NCBI GenBank assembly: GCA_902806565.1
Contig: CADCXA010000066.1
Span: forward strand, 620,001-684,000
From: Hypoxylon rubiginosum
Taxonomy: Eukaryota; Ascomycota; Sordariomycetes; Xylariales; Hypoxylaceae
Length of the DNA stretch: 64,000 bases
Direction: 5' to 3'
Position 1 is the first letter of the stretch; each line of letters begins with the position of its first letter. Shown one piece after another: positions 36,440 through 46,466 of the stretch. Both the position numbers and the translations under genes were made by a program. The notes beneath the pieces were generated by a model. That model was given only the letters and a program-made list of their open reading frames with translations, did no database searches and had not been told where the DNA came from.

Positions 36440-37733
36440 GCGGTACCGATACGCGGCTCCTGCTAATGGATACTCGATACATACAATACTATCTCTGTGT
36501 GCACACCTTGGGTCCCCTTTGAGCGGACTGGCTGACTGGCCAGAAGGGCGCCCCATGTCTAGCCATAACCGTCTGTGCCACACCGAGACTGCGAGGGTTC
36601 TGAATCCCGGCCGCGCGAGTCGTTGGGCACGTGTACCTAATCTAATGCCTGTCACCTACTGCCGCAAAACGCTTTGATAACCTGTAAGCGGTGATATGAG
36701 GCGTGGGTCGTATGGCGATCACGACCCAGCGAGGCGGGCAATCTATCAACCTGTCAACGAATTTTATAGGAATAGCGGTGACACGCGTGCTTCCCAGGTC
36801 ACATGCCACGTGCTGCATACTCGATGCCGAAAATTCAAGTATTTTGATACTCATCCTTTCAAAAGGAACACCTATAGATCGGCGCTCTGTGACGATCATC
36901 ATCATCCCACTTGGAGTTGTCTAGATATCCTTGTAGGCTTCTCATTCGAGGACCGCATGCCTGCGCAAGATCAATCACGTAGACCAAGAAATCACGACAA
37001 TTAGCAAGACCAGATTTTGAGGCGGGACAAGAACCAAATAATTACCAACAAAGTGGCGCAAATACTTGGACAGGTTAATATTCAAGTACCAAGACCCCTT
37101 TTTATAAGGAGACAGGTTTCTCGCATATATAGACGAGTTTTGTCTCCAACTCCACCGCGCAAACGCCGGAGGGCAGACGACCCCCGAATCCAACGTCCAG
37201 CGGTCTTATGCCTCCGTTGATAAACCCCGCCTTTCCCCGAGAGAAGTCGGACAACCCCTTTTTTAGTAATTAACAAATAGCGATCAGACAGTTCAAGGAG
37301 TAGCCGGCGACTTGATTATACCATTCTTCTAGAGGTAGTGATAGGAAATGATTAATGTTTCCACTTGAGAAATGCTAGGATTGCCTACCGACCAGAAGAT
37401 ATTATTTTCTTCTTTTCCGCTAGGGGCTAGAGGTGAACGGGTTACTACATAATTCGTGCGCATGTTAGACTAAACTTGCTAGCTACCTATCTAGAATCTT
37501 AAGAAAGCAACATAAATTACAATCGTCATTGCCATTGCCATTGCCATGGTCCTACTAGCACAGTGTCAAGGCATAGATGGCTTTTAAGAGGAAGTTGCCA
37601 TCATGTCATCATACCATCGTCCCTCTTAGCATCCCGTGCTTTCTACAATTCCATATCTACCTACAAGAGAGGGGAAAAGAATTTTTTTGCTTCACCTATC
37701 TACTTCAATAACTGAAGCCATGAAAACCGAAAC

Positions 37734-39141
37734 ATGGCTGGGATGGTGTACGGCGACAGCCTTTACGGCTACGACGACAAAGATAGCCGTCGCGGTCGAT
37801 CAAGAACTCGGACTTCGGATCCTGAGAGCAATTTCATGTCATTTCCGCCAATGGTAAATTCTACAGGAGCTTGGATAGTGGCTCCTCCTAGGTCCTGCAA
37901 AAGAATCGGAAAATACTTTCTTATCCTTGTAGCTGCGATCATATCCATCTCGTTTTGGCTCCCCCTTTCCGAATTCCATCTGGGTAGAATCGAGGAGTAC
38001 ACATATCCTTTTTGTTCACTGCCGGAATCACGGATAGTAGAGCTGAGGGATACGTTGGCTGAGTACAAGCATCGCGGCGAAGAATGCAATATTTCGTCCT
38101 TGGACCTCCACATGCCGCTCGGAACCGTCTGCCCGGATAGAAGTTCGATGCTAGCAGCCATGTCGTCGGGCGGTCGGGTCGGCCGCGACGCACCTTACTT
38201 ACCTCGGGGCTGCGACATGCAATGGTTCGACACGTGGGAGGTATGCGATATCTTGGGTCGGTACTCCCAGGTGGTCCTTGTAGGCGACTCCATGTTGAGG
38301 CATGTCATCGGAGCTCTGAACATCCTCATCCGAGAAGACCTTGGATATGGCGGAGTCACGGATTGGAACTTCAGCGAGGAAGAGAGGTATGACCGGAGCA
38401 GACAAGTACCATCCATAAGATTCGTGTTACCTCGTTTCTAACCCAAAGCCCCATAGACATAAATGTTTCTGCAACAATCAATTCGACATCCGCGACTGCT
38501 CCATCCAAGGCATCTATAGCACGGCAGATGTCATTAAGCACGACCCCCTTAGCTTAGTGTGCCCAAAGATGATCCCCGATTGGAACACGGACCTGCGGAG
38601 TAGGTATCGGTGAGAAGGCTCTGACGATGGTATCCCGTCATGCTGACATACGATGGCAGTCGAGCAGATTGTGCGGTATCCAATCCCCGACGACGAGCGC
38701 CGACGGTTTGGGAAGGAAATCGATCCCAATCCCTTGCAGCGGAAAGCCTTCGTCCTCGGTCACGGGCTCTGGAACAATTTGGAGGTAGACCAAGCTACGA
38801 ATTGGCTGGACGCTGTGCTGGGCATGATCGAGTCGAGGACCGGGGCGCGCACGCAGCTACGAGGCCGGAGTCCAAGAAGGAACCTCCCGGTCCTCCTGAT
38901 GACACCCAACGCGGCGGGAGACAAGAAGCCAGACGAGTGGCTCGTCAGTCAAGGCAACAAGGCCCTGGTCCAGTTCGAGCACGCGATGGCGACCCAGGCC
39001 GCCAAGAGACGGGTAGACCACCTCGGGACCTGGAACATGAGCATCCAAGCGACCCTGTACGACGGCGTGCATATGGATATGCGCGGTAATCTAGTGAAAG
39101 CCATGATGGTGTTGAACTGGCTGAACCTATTGGACGCCTGA
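37734..39141 (+). CDS. Type II membrane protein, PC-esterase/TBL-like (GDS...DxxH)
   Basis: Three exons, 37734-38386, 38457-38599 and 38660-39141, with introns of 70 and 60 nt (donors GTATGA and GTAGGT; a CTGAC branch site in the second), encode 425 aa. A basic cytosolic N-terminus is followed by one hydrophobic span at about residues 60-77 (YFLILVAAIISISFWL), so the rest should be in the Golgi/ER lumen. The lumenal part carries GDSMLRH at 184-190 and DGVHMD at 400-405. This spacing of a GDS block and a C-terminal DxxH is that of the PC-esterase/trichome-birefringence-like SGNH superfamily, which includes polysaccharide O-acetyltransferases. Several cysteines (CFCNNQFDIRDC, CDILG) may form disulfides. 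A role in acylating glycans or removing acyl groups is inferred; the substrate cannot be told. The gene stands alone, with gene-free DNA on both sides. Confidence 0.85.
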
Positions 39142-40130
39142 GGAACCGCCCGTACGTACCATTGGAAGGGCGCCCGTGGTTCCCCCACCGAACTGGGGCA
39201 AGGGGGTTTCCGTGGAATACACATTAGACGGTTGGCAACCTCACATATCAGGGGCGCATTGGGGTGCGTCGAGAAGTTTTTCTTATGGTACAGTAGGGAG
39301 TGGGGATAAAAGGGGGATGGAGGATGTGGAGATAGACGACCATTCGAAAAATACCTACGCATGTGCTCGTACCTTGTAGGAACGAAGTTTGACAATGCCA
39401 ACAGGTTCTGGTACCCTTTTTTTGTTTTGTTTATGCACGTCCAAGAAGTAAACCGCATCTCTCTGAACGCGGGAGAGCGGGCTAGGCACTAGGGCCGGTA
39501 TTGCTACAATAGACTATCTGGTCATGCAAGGGGCTTTGCCCAATGGCTCTTCGCGGAAACGTCTCCGCCAGCCAGGCCAGCAGCGGGTTGACAAATACCA
39601 GCTCTTGGTAGACAGGGCGCACGTTTCGCCGTTGTTGGCCGTTTTATCGTTCGATCTACCTATATTCTCCCCCCTCCCTCGTCGTGAGATGGTTTGCATC
39701 AAGTTGGGAAATATTTTGGAAGGATAATGTGTAATGTATGTACGTGTGTATGTAGGTTATATTATGGTAGTTAGGTTACCAGGGAAGGATTGCCACCCGT
39801 ATGGACGAAAGAAAATAAAGCTTCTGTTGTACCTTGGGGGGAGAAGGGGGAGAGGGGGGAGAGGGTGGGTGGCACACGAAAATAATACCTAAATGTTTCT
39901 CCGAACAGTCCCCACGCGGTGCGACGTTGTGTACCATGCAGATGGGTCGGGTATCTGATTGGTGCGAGTTCGGGGAAAGTACTGGGACCTATACTTAGGT
40001 CTCGATATAGACGACTTTTTACGACAGGTCTGTTTTTTTCTTTTCTTTTCTTCTGCTAAACAGTCGTGGTGGTGGGAGGTATGTAAACACAATGATACGC
40101 AGTTTGCTTATGATGGTACGACCCTCATCA

Positions 40131-40158
40131 GGATATAATCTACTGATTGATTATATCC
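40131..40158. repeat. Perfect 10-bp inverted repeat followed by T run
   Basis: GGATATAATC and GATTATATCC are separated by 8 nt and followed by CTTTTTG. It looks like a hairpin plus T-tract, but no RNA polymerase III promoter was recognised in front of it. Confidence 0.6.
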
Positions 40159-41411
40159 CTTTTTGTATGTTGATGGGGAGGATGTATCGAGATCCGGTTG
40201 ATAGATGAATCAACATTGGAGAGGCCGGAGGAAGTTGTGACGGAAAAGTAGGACCTAGGTAGGTAGGGAGTTTGTGAAGGAGGTCTTATGTTCTATCCCT
40301 TCGTCTTTTTCCCTCGTTAGTCTTTTATCGTTAGTGTTGGTTAATTAGTTTCTTTAGATCTCGTAAGCGTGCTCTCTTGCGTGCTGCTATTGATAGTAGG
40401 TATATATGCATCTTCGTGTACCTAGGTAGAAATTAGTGACGAGCACGCCTACCATGCAAGACCTATTATCCTGTTAATGTAGGGAAATAATAGTGCTAGA
40501 TATGTACGAGCTCAAGTTTACTTCTTTACCTTTGGTAGGTACCTAAGTAAGCCGTAATCGAGACATCGAAGCTTGAGGTGTGTGCGAGTTAGATAGTATG
40601 CTACCCCTATTCCTGTCACATGTATCCAAGATAAGTCGGGATAAGTTTTAAGGTACAAACACGTTTAACTTCTCTAAAGTTCCTGTTATACAAGCTGTCT
40701 ATTTCCCACGCGTAGGATATGGTCACAAATAATTATGCGGCTATAATTAGATTAATCATAGTTGAATATTCATTCTTGCTACATTTCTTGCCTCAGGAGA
40801 ACTAGGGTATCAGGTAGTCTTAAACTTTATACACGTAAGACTGGGCTTTCGAGTCCCAACAACTTCCGCATTGGGAATGAAGTAGCGTGCGAATACCAGA
40901 GGCATGGAAGCGTCGAAACGTCAGCTAGGAACGGAGTGCTAGGACAGTGGCCTGACCTATTAGGCGGGAGCTGGCATTGTTGGCCTGGGTAGGGGGCTGA
41001 ATTTAGAGGATGAAGGCCCTCAATAGCTATATAAGCAAGTGACCTTTCACAGCAAGGTTTATAGCTCTCTGCGTAACAGTGTCGTTGTATCCGCGCCTTT
41101 CAGTTCTGCATCGCAACACGGAGAGAGCTCCTCTCTATACGACACGCGTACGTTCATACGTAGGTTACTACCTACGTATTAGGTATATCTCTTAGCATAT
41201 GCCACACATATCTTGGACCTAATTTATCAAGAATCCCCATCTCCTATACATGAAGAAGCCCAGCCATTTCATCTACGCAACATCATATAAGGCAACGAGA
41301 TTTGCTTCATATAGACCATATCCTCCTTAGTCAACTTAGCAATGTTGCCAATCCGAGTACGCAGTATCCAAAAGGTAGCCTGCTGTATCCTGGTAGCCTT
41401 ACCTCGAGGGC

Positions 41412-41418
41412 GTATATA
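41412..41418 (+). promoter_or_regulatory. TATA element of the 5S rRNA gene
   Basis: TATATAGG lies about 30 bp upstream of the 5S start. Neurospora 5S genes are known to need a TATA element at this distance, so the position supports an active gene. Confidence 0.7.
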
Positions 41419-41443
41419 GGCCGCAATTAGACAACGATATTTC

Positions 41444-41564
41444 ACATACGACCATAGGATCTGGAAAGCTCGGGGTCCCGTCCGCTCCCCCCCTCGATAA
41501 ACCAGATACCGCCGGACTAGTAGTTGGGTCGGTGACGACCAGCGAATCCCCTGGTGTTGTATGT
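41444..41564 (+). rRNA. 5S ribosomal RNA
   Basis: A 121-nt sequence running from ACATACGACC to GGTGTTGTATGT. The ends pair (ACATAC with GTATGT). The ascomycete 5S core is present: GGTCCCGTCCGCTC, TAGTAGTTGGGTCGGTGACG and ACCAGCGAATCC, which include the internal RNA polymerase III promoter. A second internal helix (ATCTGG with CCAGAT) is maintained. It is followed by a T-rich run suitable for polymerase III termination. A single dispersed copy, not in an rDNA array, is the norm in sordariomycetes. A slightly long C tract at about 41487-41493 is the only oddity, so a diverged paralogue cannot be excluded. Confidence 0.94.
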
Positions 41565-41590
41565 TTTTCTTTTTTTCTTCTTTTGTGCCG
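41565..41590 (+). terminator. T-rich RNA polymerase III terminator of the 5S gene
   Basis: Several T runs (TTTTTC, TTTTTTTC) follow directly on the 3' end of the 5S sequence. Confidence 0.7.
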
Positions 41591-42117
41591 TAGCTAACCC
41601 CTTATTATTTCCCCAACCCGCCCTGGGTACGATCCTTCTTGGTGTGGTAAGCAAGAAAATGAATTCTAGGTCGATAGCTTCTATAGCAAGGGAGTTTCTA
41701 TACGGGAGTTCTTAAGGCTTAGACATAATAGCCTTTGGTTAGCTACAAGAAGGTTGCATCCTACTTAGAACATAACTATGAGCATCAAATAAATCACATA
41801 TATACCTAGGTAGGTATATCAAGGCAATTAAACATAATGAGGTCCTCATAATTAACAGTTGGCGAATGTGGAACTCTTAGAAAGTAGGTCTGATTTGTTA
41901 CTAATTCTATTGCCTGGAGCCGCTAGCGACGGTCCCATGTCTGAAGCCAACGCAAAGGGGGCTTATGCGGCACAGCCAGTGCTGTTGGTAAGCGACGATA
42001 CAGAAGGCCTACGTAATTAGATAGCTTACAGTGTGTGGACGACGCTTTATATTCTCTAGTATCCTCTGTTGATTCGGGTCAATGAATAGCTGAGAAGACA
42101 ATTCACAGGACGGCATC

Positions 42118-43062
42118 ATGGGTGGCGTCGCTTCAATACCAACCGACCCTTCGCGGAAGGTCCAGGTCATCGCAGCAGGGTACTCGCGAACGGGGACGGT
42201 ATCTACGTCGCTAGCTTTGGCAAAGCTGCTCGACGGGCCGGTGCTTCACGGCGGCACGCAGATTCTGGTCCGGGACGATGGTGAGCTCGACGTGCTCCAG
42301 GGTCGAATGTATAAAGAAAAAAGACTGACACTTGTGGCTAGAGTATTGCGGCTTGTGGATCAGAGCATACAAAGCCAGGAACGCGGGAGACAAGGCGCAG
42401 ACGCTGAAGCTGGTCCGCGAAGCCACGGCCGGTTTCGTCGCGACTGCGGACCTGCCCCCGGCCGACTTCATGCCCGAGATGATGGAGCTGTACCCGGACG
42501 CGAAAGTCGTGCTGGTCCGTAGGGACCCGCAGAAGTGGTGGAACAGCATAGCGACGCTGTCCGGGCGGACCGCGCCGTGGTGGTTCGGTCTCGTGATGGC
42601 GCCTATTCCCGGGTGGAGATATCTGCCGTCTTATGTGACGGAATACAGCCGCTCGACCCTGAAGCTTGCGGGCCTGACTGAGAATACCGACAGCGCAGCC
42701 CAGTTGATCAAGCTAGGTGGTCCTCGTAAGTGCTCATCACCCTGGAAATCCCGTCGTGTCTGATGGCTGACTATTCTGCGCTTGTAGACATTCTAGAAGC
42801 CCATAATGACAAGGTCCGGTCGCTTGTTCCTAAGGGTCAGTTATTGGAAATGGAGCTGAGTGAGGGATGGGAGCCTCTGTGCCGGTTTCTAGGCGTGCCC
42901 GTTCCCGATGAGCCATTCCCGAGAGCAAACGACGCGAAGGCAGCAGATGACTACGCCGTAAAGGTTCTCTTTAAAGTCTTCCAAGTCTGGCTTGGTATAT
43001 TTTCTGCTGCGGGAGTGGCCGTCTATTCCGGGTTCTGGTTGTGGAAATATAAAACGCGTTAA
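42118..43062 (+). CDS. Sulfotransferase-like P-loop membrane protein
   Basis: Three exons, 42118-42280, 42342-42725 and 42788-43062, with introns of 61 and 62 nt (GTGAGC...GGCTAG with a CTGAC branch site; GTAAGT...TTGTAG) encode 273 aa. The start MGGVASIPTDPSRKVQV and the glycine-rich GYSRTGTVSTSLAL loop (about 21-34) are typical of the fungal Sulfotransfer_4-type family, often mislabelled as NAD-dependent epimerase. The loop corresponds to the PAPS 5'-phosphate-binding loop. VLVRRDPQKWWNS (about 111-123) matches the 3'-phosphate-binding arginine/serine segment. A C-terminal hydrophobic span at about 249-268 followed by KYKTR suggests a tail anchor. Neither substrate nor sulfotransferase activity is shown for most members. 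The gene is 568 bp upstream of, and co-oriented with, the MBOAT-like gene, which could mean a shared pathway. Confidence 0.9.
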
Positions 43063-43630
43063 ACAATTTCTGGTATCCTAGAATGGCGTTAGCTACCAAT
43101 CAGTAGATTCCTTCGAACGCTTGTTGCATTGGAGTGGGGAGAGAATGGAGGCTAAAGATGATTAGCAGAAAATCCTACGGGCGACCTACCTATACAGTTC
43201 TTCATGTTTATAAATATCCCCCGTGTTATGAAACCCCTGTCGATAGTCAGCCTTGCTATGAACGAACTTCAAAAGACACGATGGGAGTCCCAGTTATGTT
43301 TAATGATATACTCGCCAATGCCGATTCAGCTTAGACGCTATGTGATTTGAAGAGATCGTTGACTTGGGGCCCCCTGCTACCGTACAGGGCAATCTAAGCA
43401 CTAAGATGATAGCGCCGCGAAGACCTATGAGGACTCGGGTTAGAATCTATAGGAGGTAAGTAGCGGATCCTTCAATATGTACCTAGGTAGGCCAAGATTA
43501 AAGCTCGACTTTCGGAATCTGTATAAGAAGCGTCGGTACCTATGTCTTTGCCGTGGCGATACCCTGACCTCTCCCCTTCCAATATCGCTACTCTCAGCCT
43601 CTCGATCTCAGTGGCGGAAAGTCGTTCAAG

Positions 43631-45074
43631 ATGCTCGGCCAGCTGTTGAACCCGTTCTACCCTCCCCTCTCGGAGCGCGAGCCGCTGCCGGCGCTCTACT
43701 GGCCGGTCCTGCAAGCCACGATGCTGCTCGGCTTCTTCCTGGGCCCCGGCACGCCCCAGACGTTGGCAGTGACCTCGGTGCTCCTGCCGCTGGCCCTGCT
43801 GCGCCCGCGCTACACCGCCGGCGACGTGTCGACCGACTACAGCCTCTCGAGCATGGCCGTCGTCATGCTGCTGACGTACCTGGATCTCGGTACCGCGACC
43901 AAGAACGGCCCGCGGTTCCTCGGGAACCCCGCTAAGCCGCTGCCGAACGGCGGCGTCGGCGAGCGCGATTCTAAAAGCTGGTGGCAGAAGCTCAAGTGGG
44001 CCGCCCGCCTGACCGCGACGCCGCGCGGCATCGGCTGGAACTGGCAGGTCAAAGGCGTGCCGGCGCACCCCGGCGCCAGCCAGTCCCGGCTCCGCTTCGT
44101 TGCGGCCCGCGTCGCCGAAGTCGCCGTGCGCCTGGCCGCGAAGGCGCTCGCGGTGTACGGCATCGGCTTCTGCACGGCGGACAAGCCGTCGCCGCTGGCG
44201 GCGGCGGGCACGCTGAACGGGTTCCTCCTCGACGCGGCGGTCAGTTGGTGCGGCGCGGTCTGGATCTTCAACACCCTCGGCGCCCCGCACGCGGCCGGCG
44301 GCGCGGCCACGGTCCTGCTCGGCGTCTGCGAGCCGTGGGAGTGGCCGCCGATTTTCGGCTCCCTGAGCGACGCTTGGAGTGTTAGGCAGCTGTGGAGGTA
44401 AGGAAAACCAACCTCCCCCCTGCGGAATAACGGATTCGCGATATAACCACTACCGACGAGAGCCAAGGCAGAGAGCTAACGGTCCCTCGGTCCATTTTTA
44501 GCACCGCGTACCACCAGATCTTGAGAAGAGTGAGTACCTACCCACTCTACTGTAATATAATAATCATCCAGGTAGACCGAGTAGTCTAAGTCTACCTAAC
44601 CTTACTACGAAATGAAATGGCTAACACCTTCTCGCGACGACACAGCCGCTGCAGCAGCCCGGGATCCGGCTCGCCCGCGCCCTCGGCCTGAAGAAGGGCA
44701 CGCTCGCCTCGCGCTACCTGCAGCTCTACCTCGCCTTCTTCATCAGCTTCGGCGTCCACTGGTGGCAGTCGTACGCGGTCGCGCGGGAGGGCCGGGGCGA
44801 GTTCCCCTTCTTCATGCTGCAGCCCGTCGTCATCACCGTCGAGGACCTCCTGCGGTGGGCCTGGGGCCGGTCCGTGGGCGCCGAGCGAAGGAGGCGGCTC
44901 GCCCGGCTCGAGCGCCTCGCGGGCTACGCGTGGACGGCCGCGGCCTTCACGCTGACTCTGCGGCCTATGATGCAGGGCTGGACCGGCACGGGCCTGATCG
45001 GCGGCGGTGGCCCTGAAGAGAAGGCGGCTCTTCGGTTGGGGCAGCAGCATGGTGCCGTGTATCTTGGAGGTTGA
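43631..45074 (+). CDS. Wax-synthase/MBOAT-like acyltransferase
   Basis: Three exons, 43631-44397, 44502-44529 (28 nt) and 44646-45074, encode 407 aa. Donors GTAAGG and GTGAGT and acceptors TTTTAG and CACAG keep phase. The protein has many hydrophobic spans. It carries the fungal wax-synthase-domain landmarks TATPRGIGWNWQVKGVP (about 129-145), FGSLSDAWSVRQLWSTAYHQ around the small exon (with a conserved histidine), and GVHWWQSYAV in the last exon. Relatives in fungal secondary metabolism acetylate or acylate terpenoid and polyketide alcohols at the ER membrane; others make esters of fatty alcohols. The substrate here is unknown, and no synthase gene is in the window. Exons are very GC-rich compared with the flanks. 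It is co-oriented with the sulfotransferase-like gene just upstream. Confidence 0.9.
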
Positions 45075-45501
45075 TTCTTTTTTTTTGCCAGGATATGAGG
45101 TTGTTTGTTGCACGGACAAGCTGCGAAATTTGATCTCATTGGAGGCCCCTTGTTACACAAGGCTTTTCTTTTTTTTATGGCCAATTAAAGATCTAGATAT
45201 ATATCTCCGTATACCGCGCGCATAGAAACTCCCTAGACTCAGAACATCACGAATAAGAGCTCAAGTCCTCTAGGATATTTCCGTACATAGTATATTTAGG
45301 CCCGCTGAATGTAACATTCTGATGTATGTACCCTGCACCCTCACTCCTAAGTGCTGCAGCCCATAGGGCTAGCTAACTCCATGGGGCGACCGTATGAATA
45401 AACAGCTGAGCCTCCATTCCTAGCTCAACTCCCCGATAATTTATTTTTGATGTCAAAAACGGGTGTAAGACTTCCCGCCTAGCTTCACGCCACGTTTTGA
45501 C

Positions 45502-45917
45502 ATGGAGATCACTCTAGAACAATTCCACGAGGTAATCAACGATTCGATAGGAAGGCTACGCTGGCCTAATATATTGACCTACCTACCTCTCACCAGCTTG
45601 GTCTAAATGGACTTAACATCCGAGAGCTATGGATAGAACCACCTGGGCTGGGCGCGGAAGGATCACGATAGCTTCGAACAGAAGAGCAGTGCCTCGTTCG
45701 TGTGCAATGGAGGTGGACAGACATAGTGGGCGGCCGGAAAGATTTTAGGATAAAGGGCAGGTGGCATGTGTTAGTTGACGATGGCGATCTGAGGAATGTT
45801 GATAGGCGAGACATAAAATTTCAACTTGTGTTCAATGGGCAATATGATCATTATGTGTTAGCATCAGCCGTAACTACTTCTACCGAATATCATAGGCGGT
45901 TTCTAAAAGGTCCCTAA
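45502..45917 (+). pseudogene. Small gene of unknown function with in-frame stop or alternative acceptor
   Basis: ATG at 45502 opens MEITLEQFHE, which ends at a GTAATC donor (45532). A 65-nt intron ending CACCAG at 45596 would lead to LGLNGLNIRELWIEPPGLG and so on in the same phase, but TAG at 45669-45671 interrupts it. The frame continues LRTEEQCLVRVQWRWTDIVG and IKGRWHVLVDDGDLRNVDRR to a TAA at 45915-45917. The AG of that TAG can itself serve as the splice acceptor of a longer 140-nt intron. This also keeps phase and yields about 91 residues without a stop. So this is either a pseudogene with one nonsense change (CAG to TAG would suffice) or a gene with two acceptors, one productive. I do not recognise the protein. 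It lies 427 bp after the MBOAT-like gene on the same strand. Confidence 0.45.
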
Positions 45918-46466
45918 TATGAGCGGTGACTTAACAATAGTGTTGAGTTACGCTCTTACAGCCTGGAGTATCCGACGGATTTAGCGACAGTACCTATTCA
46001 TGGCCCGTAGCTTTATCTACTTGGTAAAAAGTGAGTTGTCGACGACAAAGGTATTACTCGATATGTTTAGCTTGGGAGTCGCAATTATCACATGAAGACT
46101 AGTAAATACTTCATAGGAATATCAATTGAAAGGAACGTGGGTATTTGCCTGCCAAGGTACATGTTACAACAGCCAGAAAGGAAAGTAGGGGTCGAAGGAG
46201 AGTAGGTAGGTGGTCCCAATATCATCGGCGTGTTTCGTCAGAATACACCCACCGAAATCCGGGTTTCATTTTCCCGTCCCGATATTTTTCTCATTTTCGT
46301 CCTCGAGAAGCGATTTTCTCCTTAACGCCTATTCACCTCTTTCCAGTCATCTCAAATTCGGCTAACCATCGCCAATCAGCTCATCAGTCCCCACCAGGAA
46401 ACCCTGAGACGGGAGAACAGTGTAGCTATATCCGATAGGTCGCCCGTAAACGGAGGGGTATCACAA
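45918..46466. other. Intergenic, nothing recognised
   Basis: Short spacer ending at the 3' end of the minus-strand membrane-protein gene. There is a T/C-rich stretch at 46255-46330 but no supportable gene or repeat. Confidence 0.4.

Larger units (their letters stand above)
28538..37733. other. Long spacer: whi3 leader region, then gene-free repeat-rich DNA
   Basis: About 9.2 kb between the 5' ends of whi3 (-) and the 37734 gene (+). The first kilobase is probably whi3 promoter and leader, including a GGTATGT donor-like site on the minus strand near 29167. The rest has only short ORFs without recognisable content. Simple repeats occur at 29328-29435, 30950-31003, 31291-31329, 34552-34574 and 36417-36439. 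TACCTAGGTA occurs at 31058 and 32766. No tRNA or transposon gene was recognised. Confidence 0.45.
39142..41443. other. Intergenic, no gene seen; one hairpin
   Basis: About 2.3 kb upstream of the 5S gene. It has a G-rich tract near 39837-39870, a 10-bp perfect inverted repeat at 40131-40158 and TACCTAGGTA at 40419-40428. ORFs are short and featureless. Confidence 0.5.

Noticed and set aside
40846..40860. TTCGAGTCCC resembling a tRNA B box
   Set aside because: No cloverleaf can be drawn around it, and no A box lies at the right distance.
43472..44290. 272-codon ORF antisense to the MBOAT-like gene
   Set aside because: Arg/Ala/Glu-rich shadow of a GC-rich coding exon. The sense frame has family motifs and correct introns.
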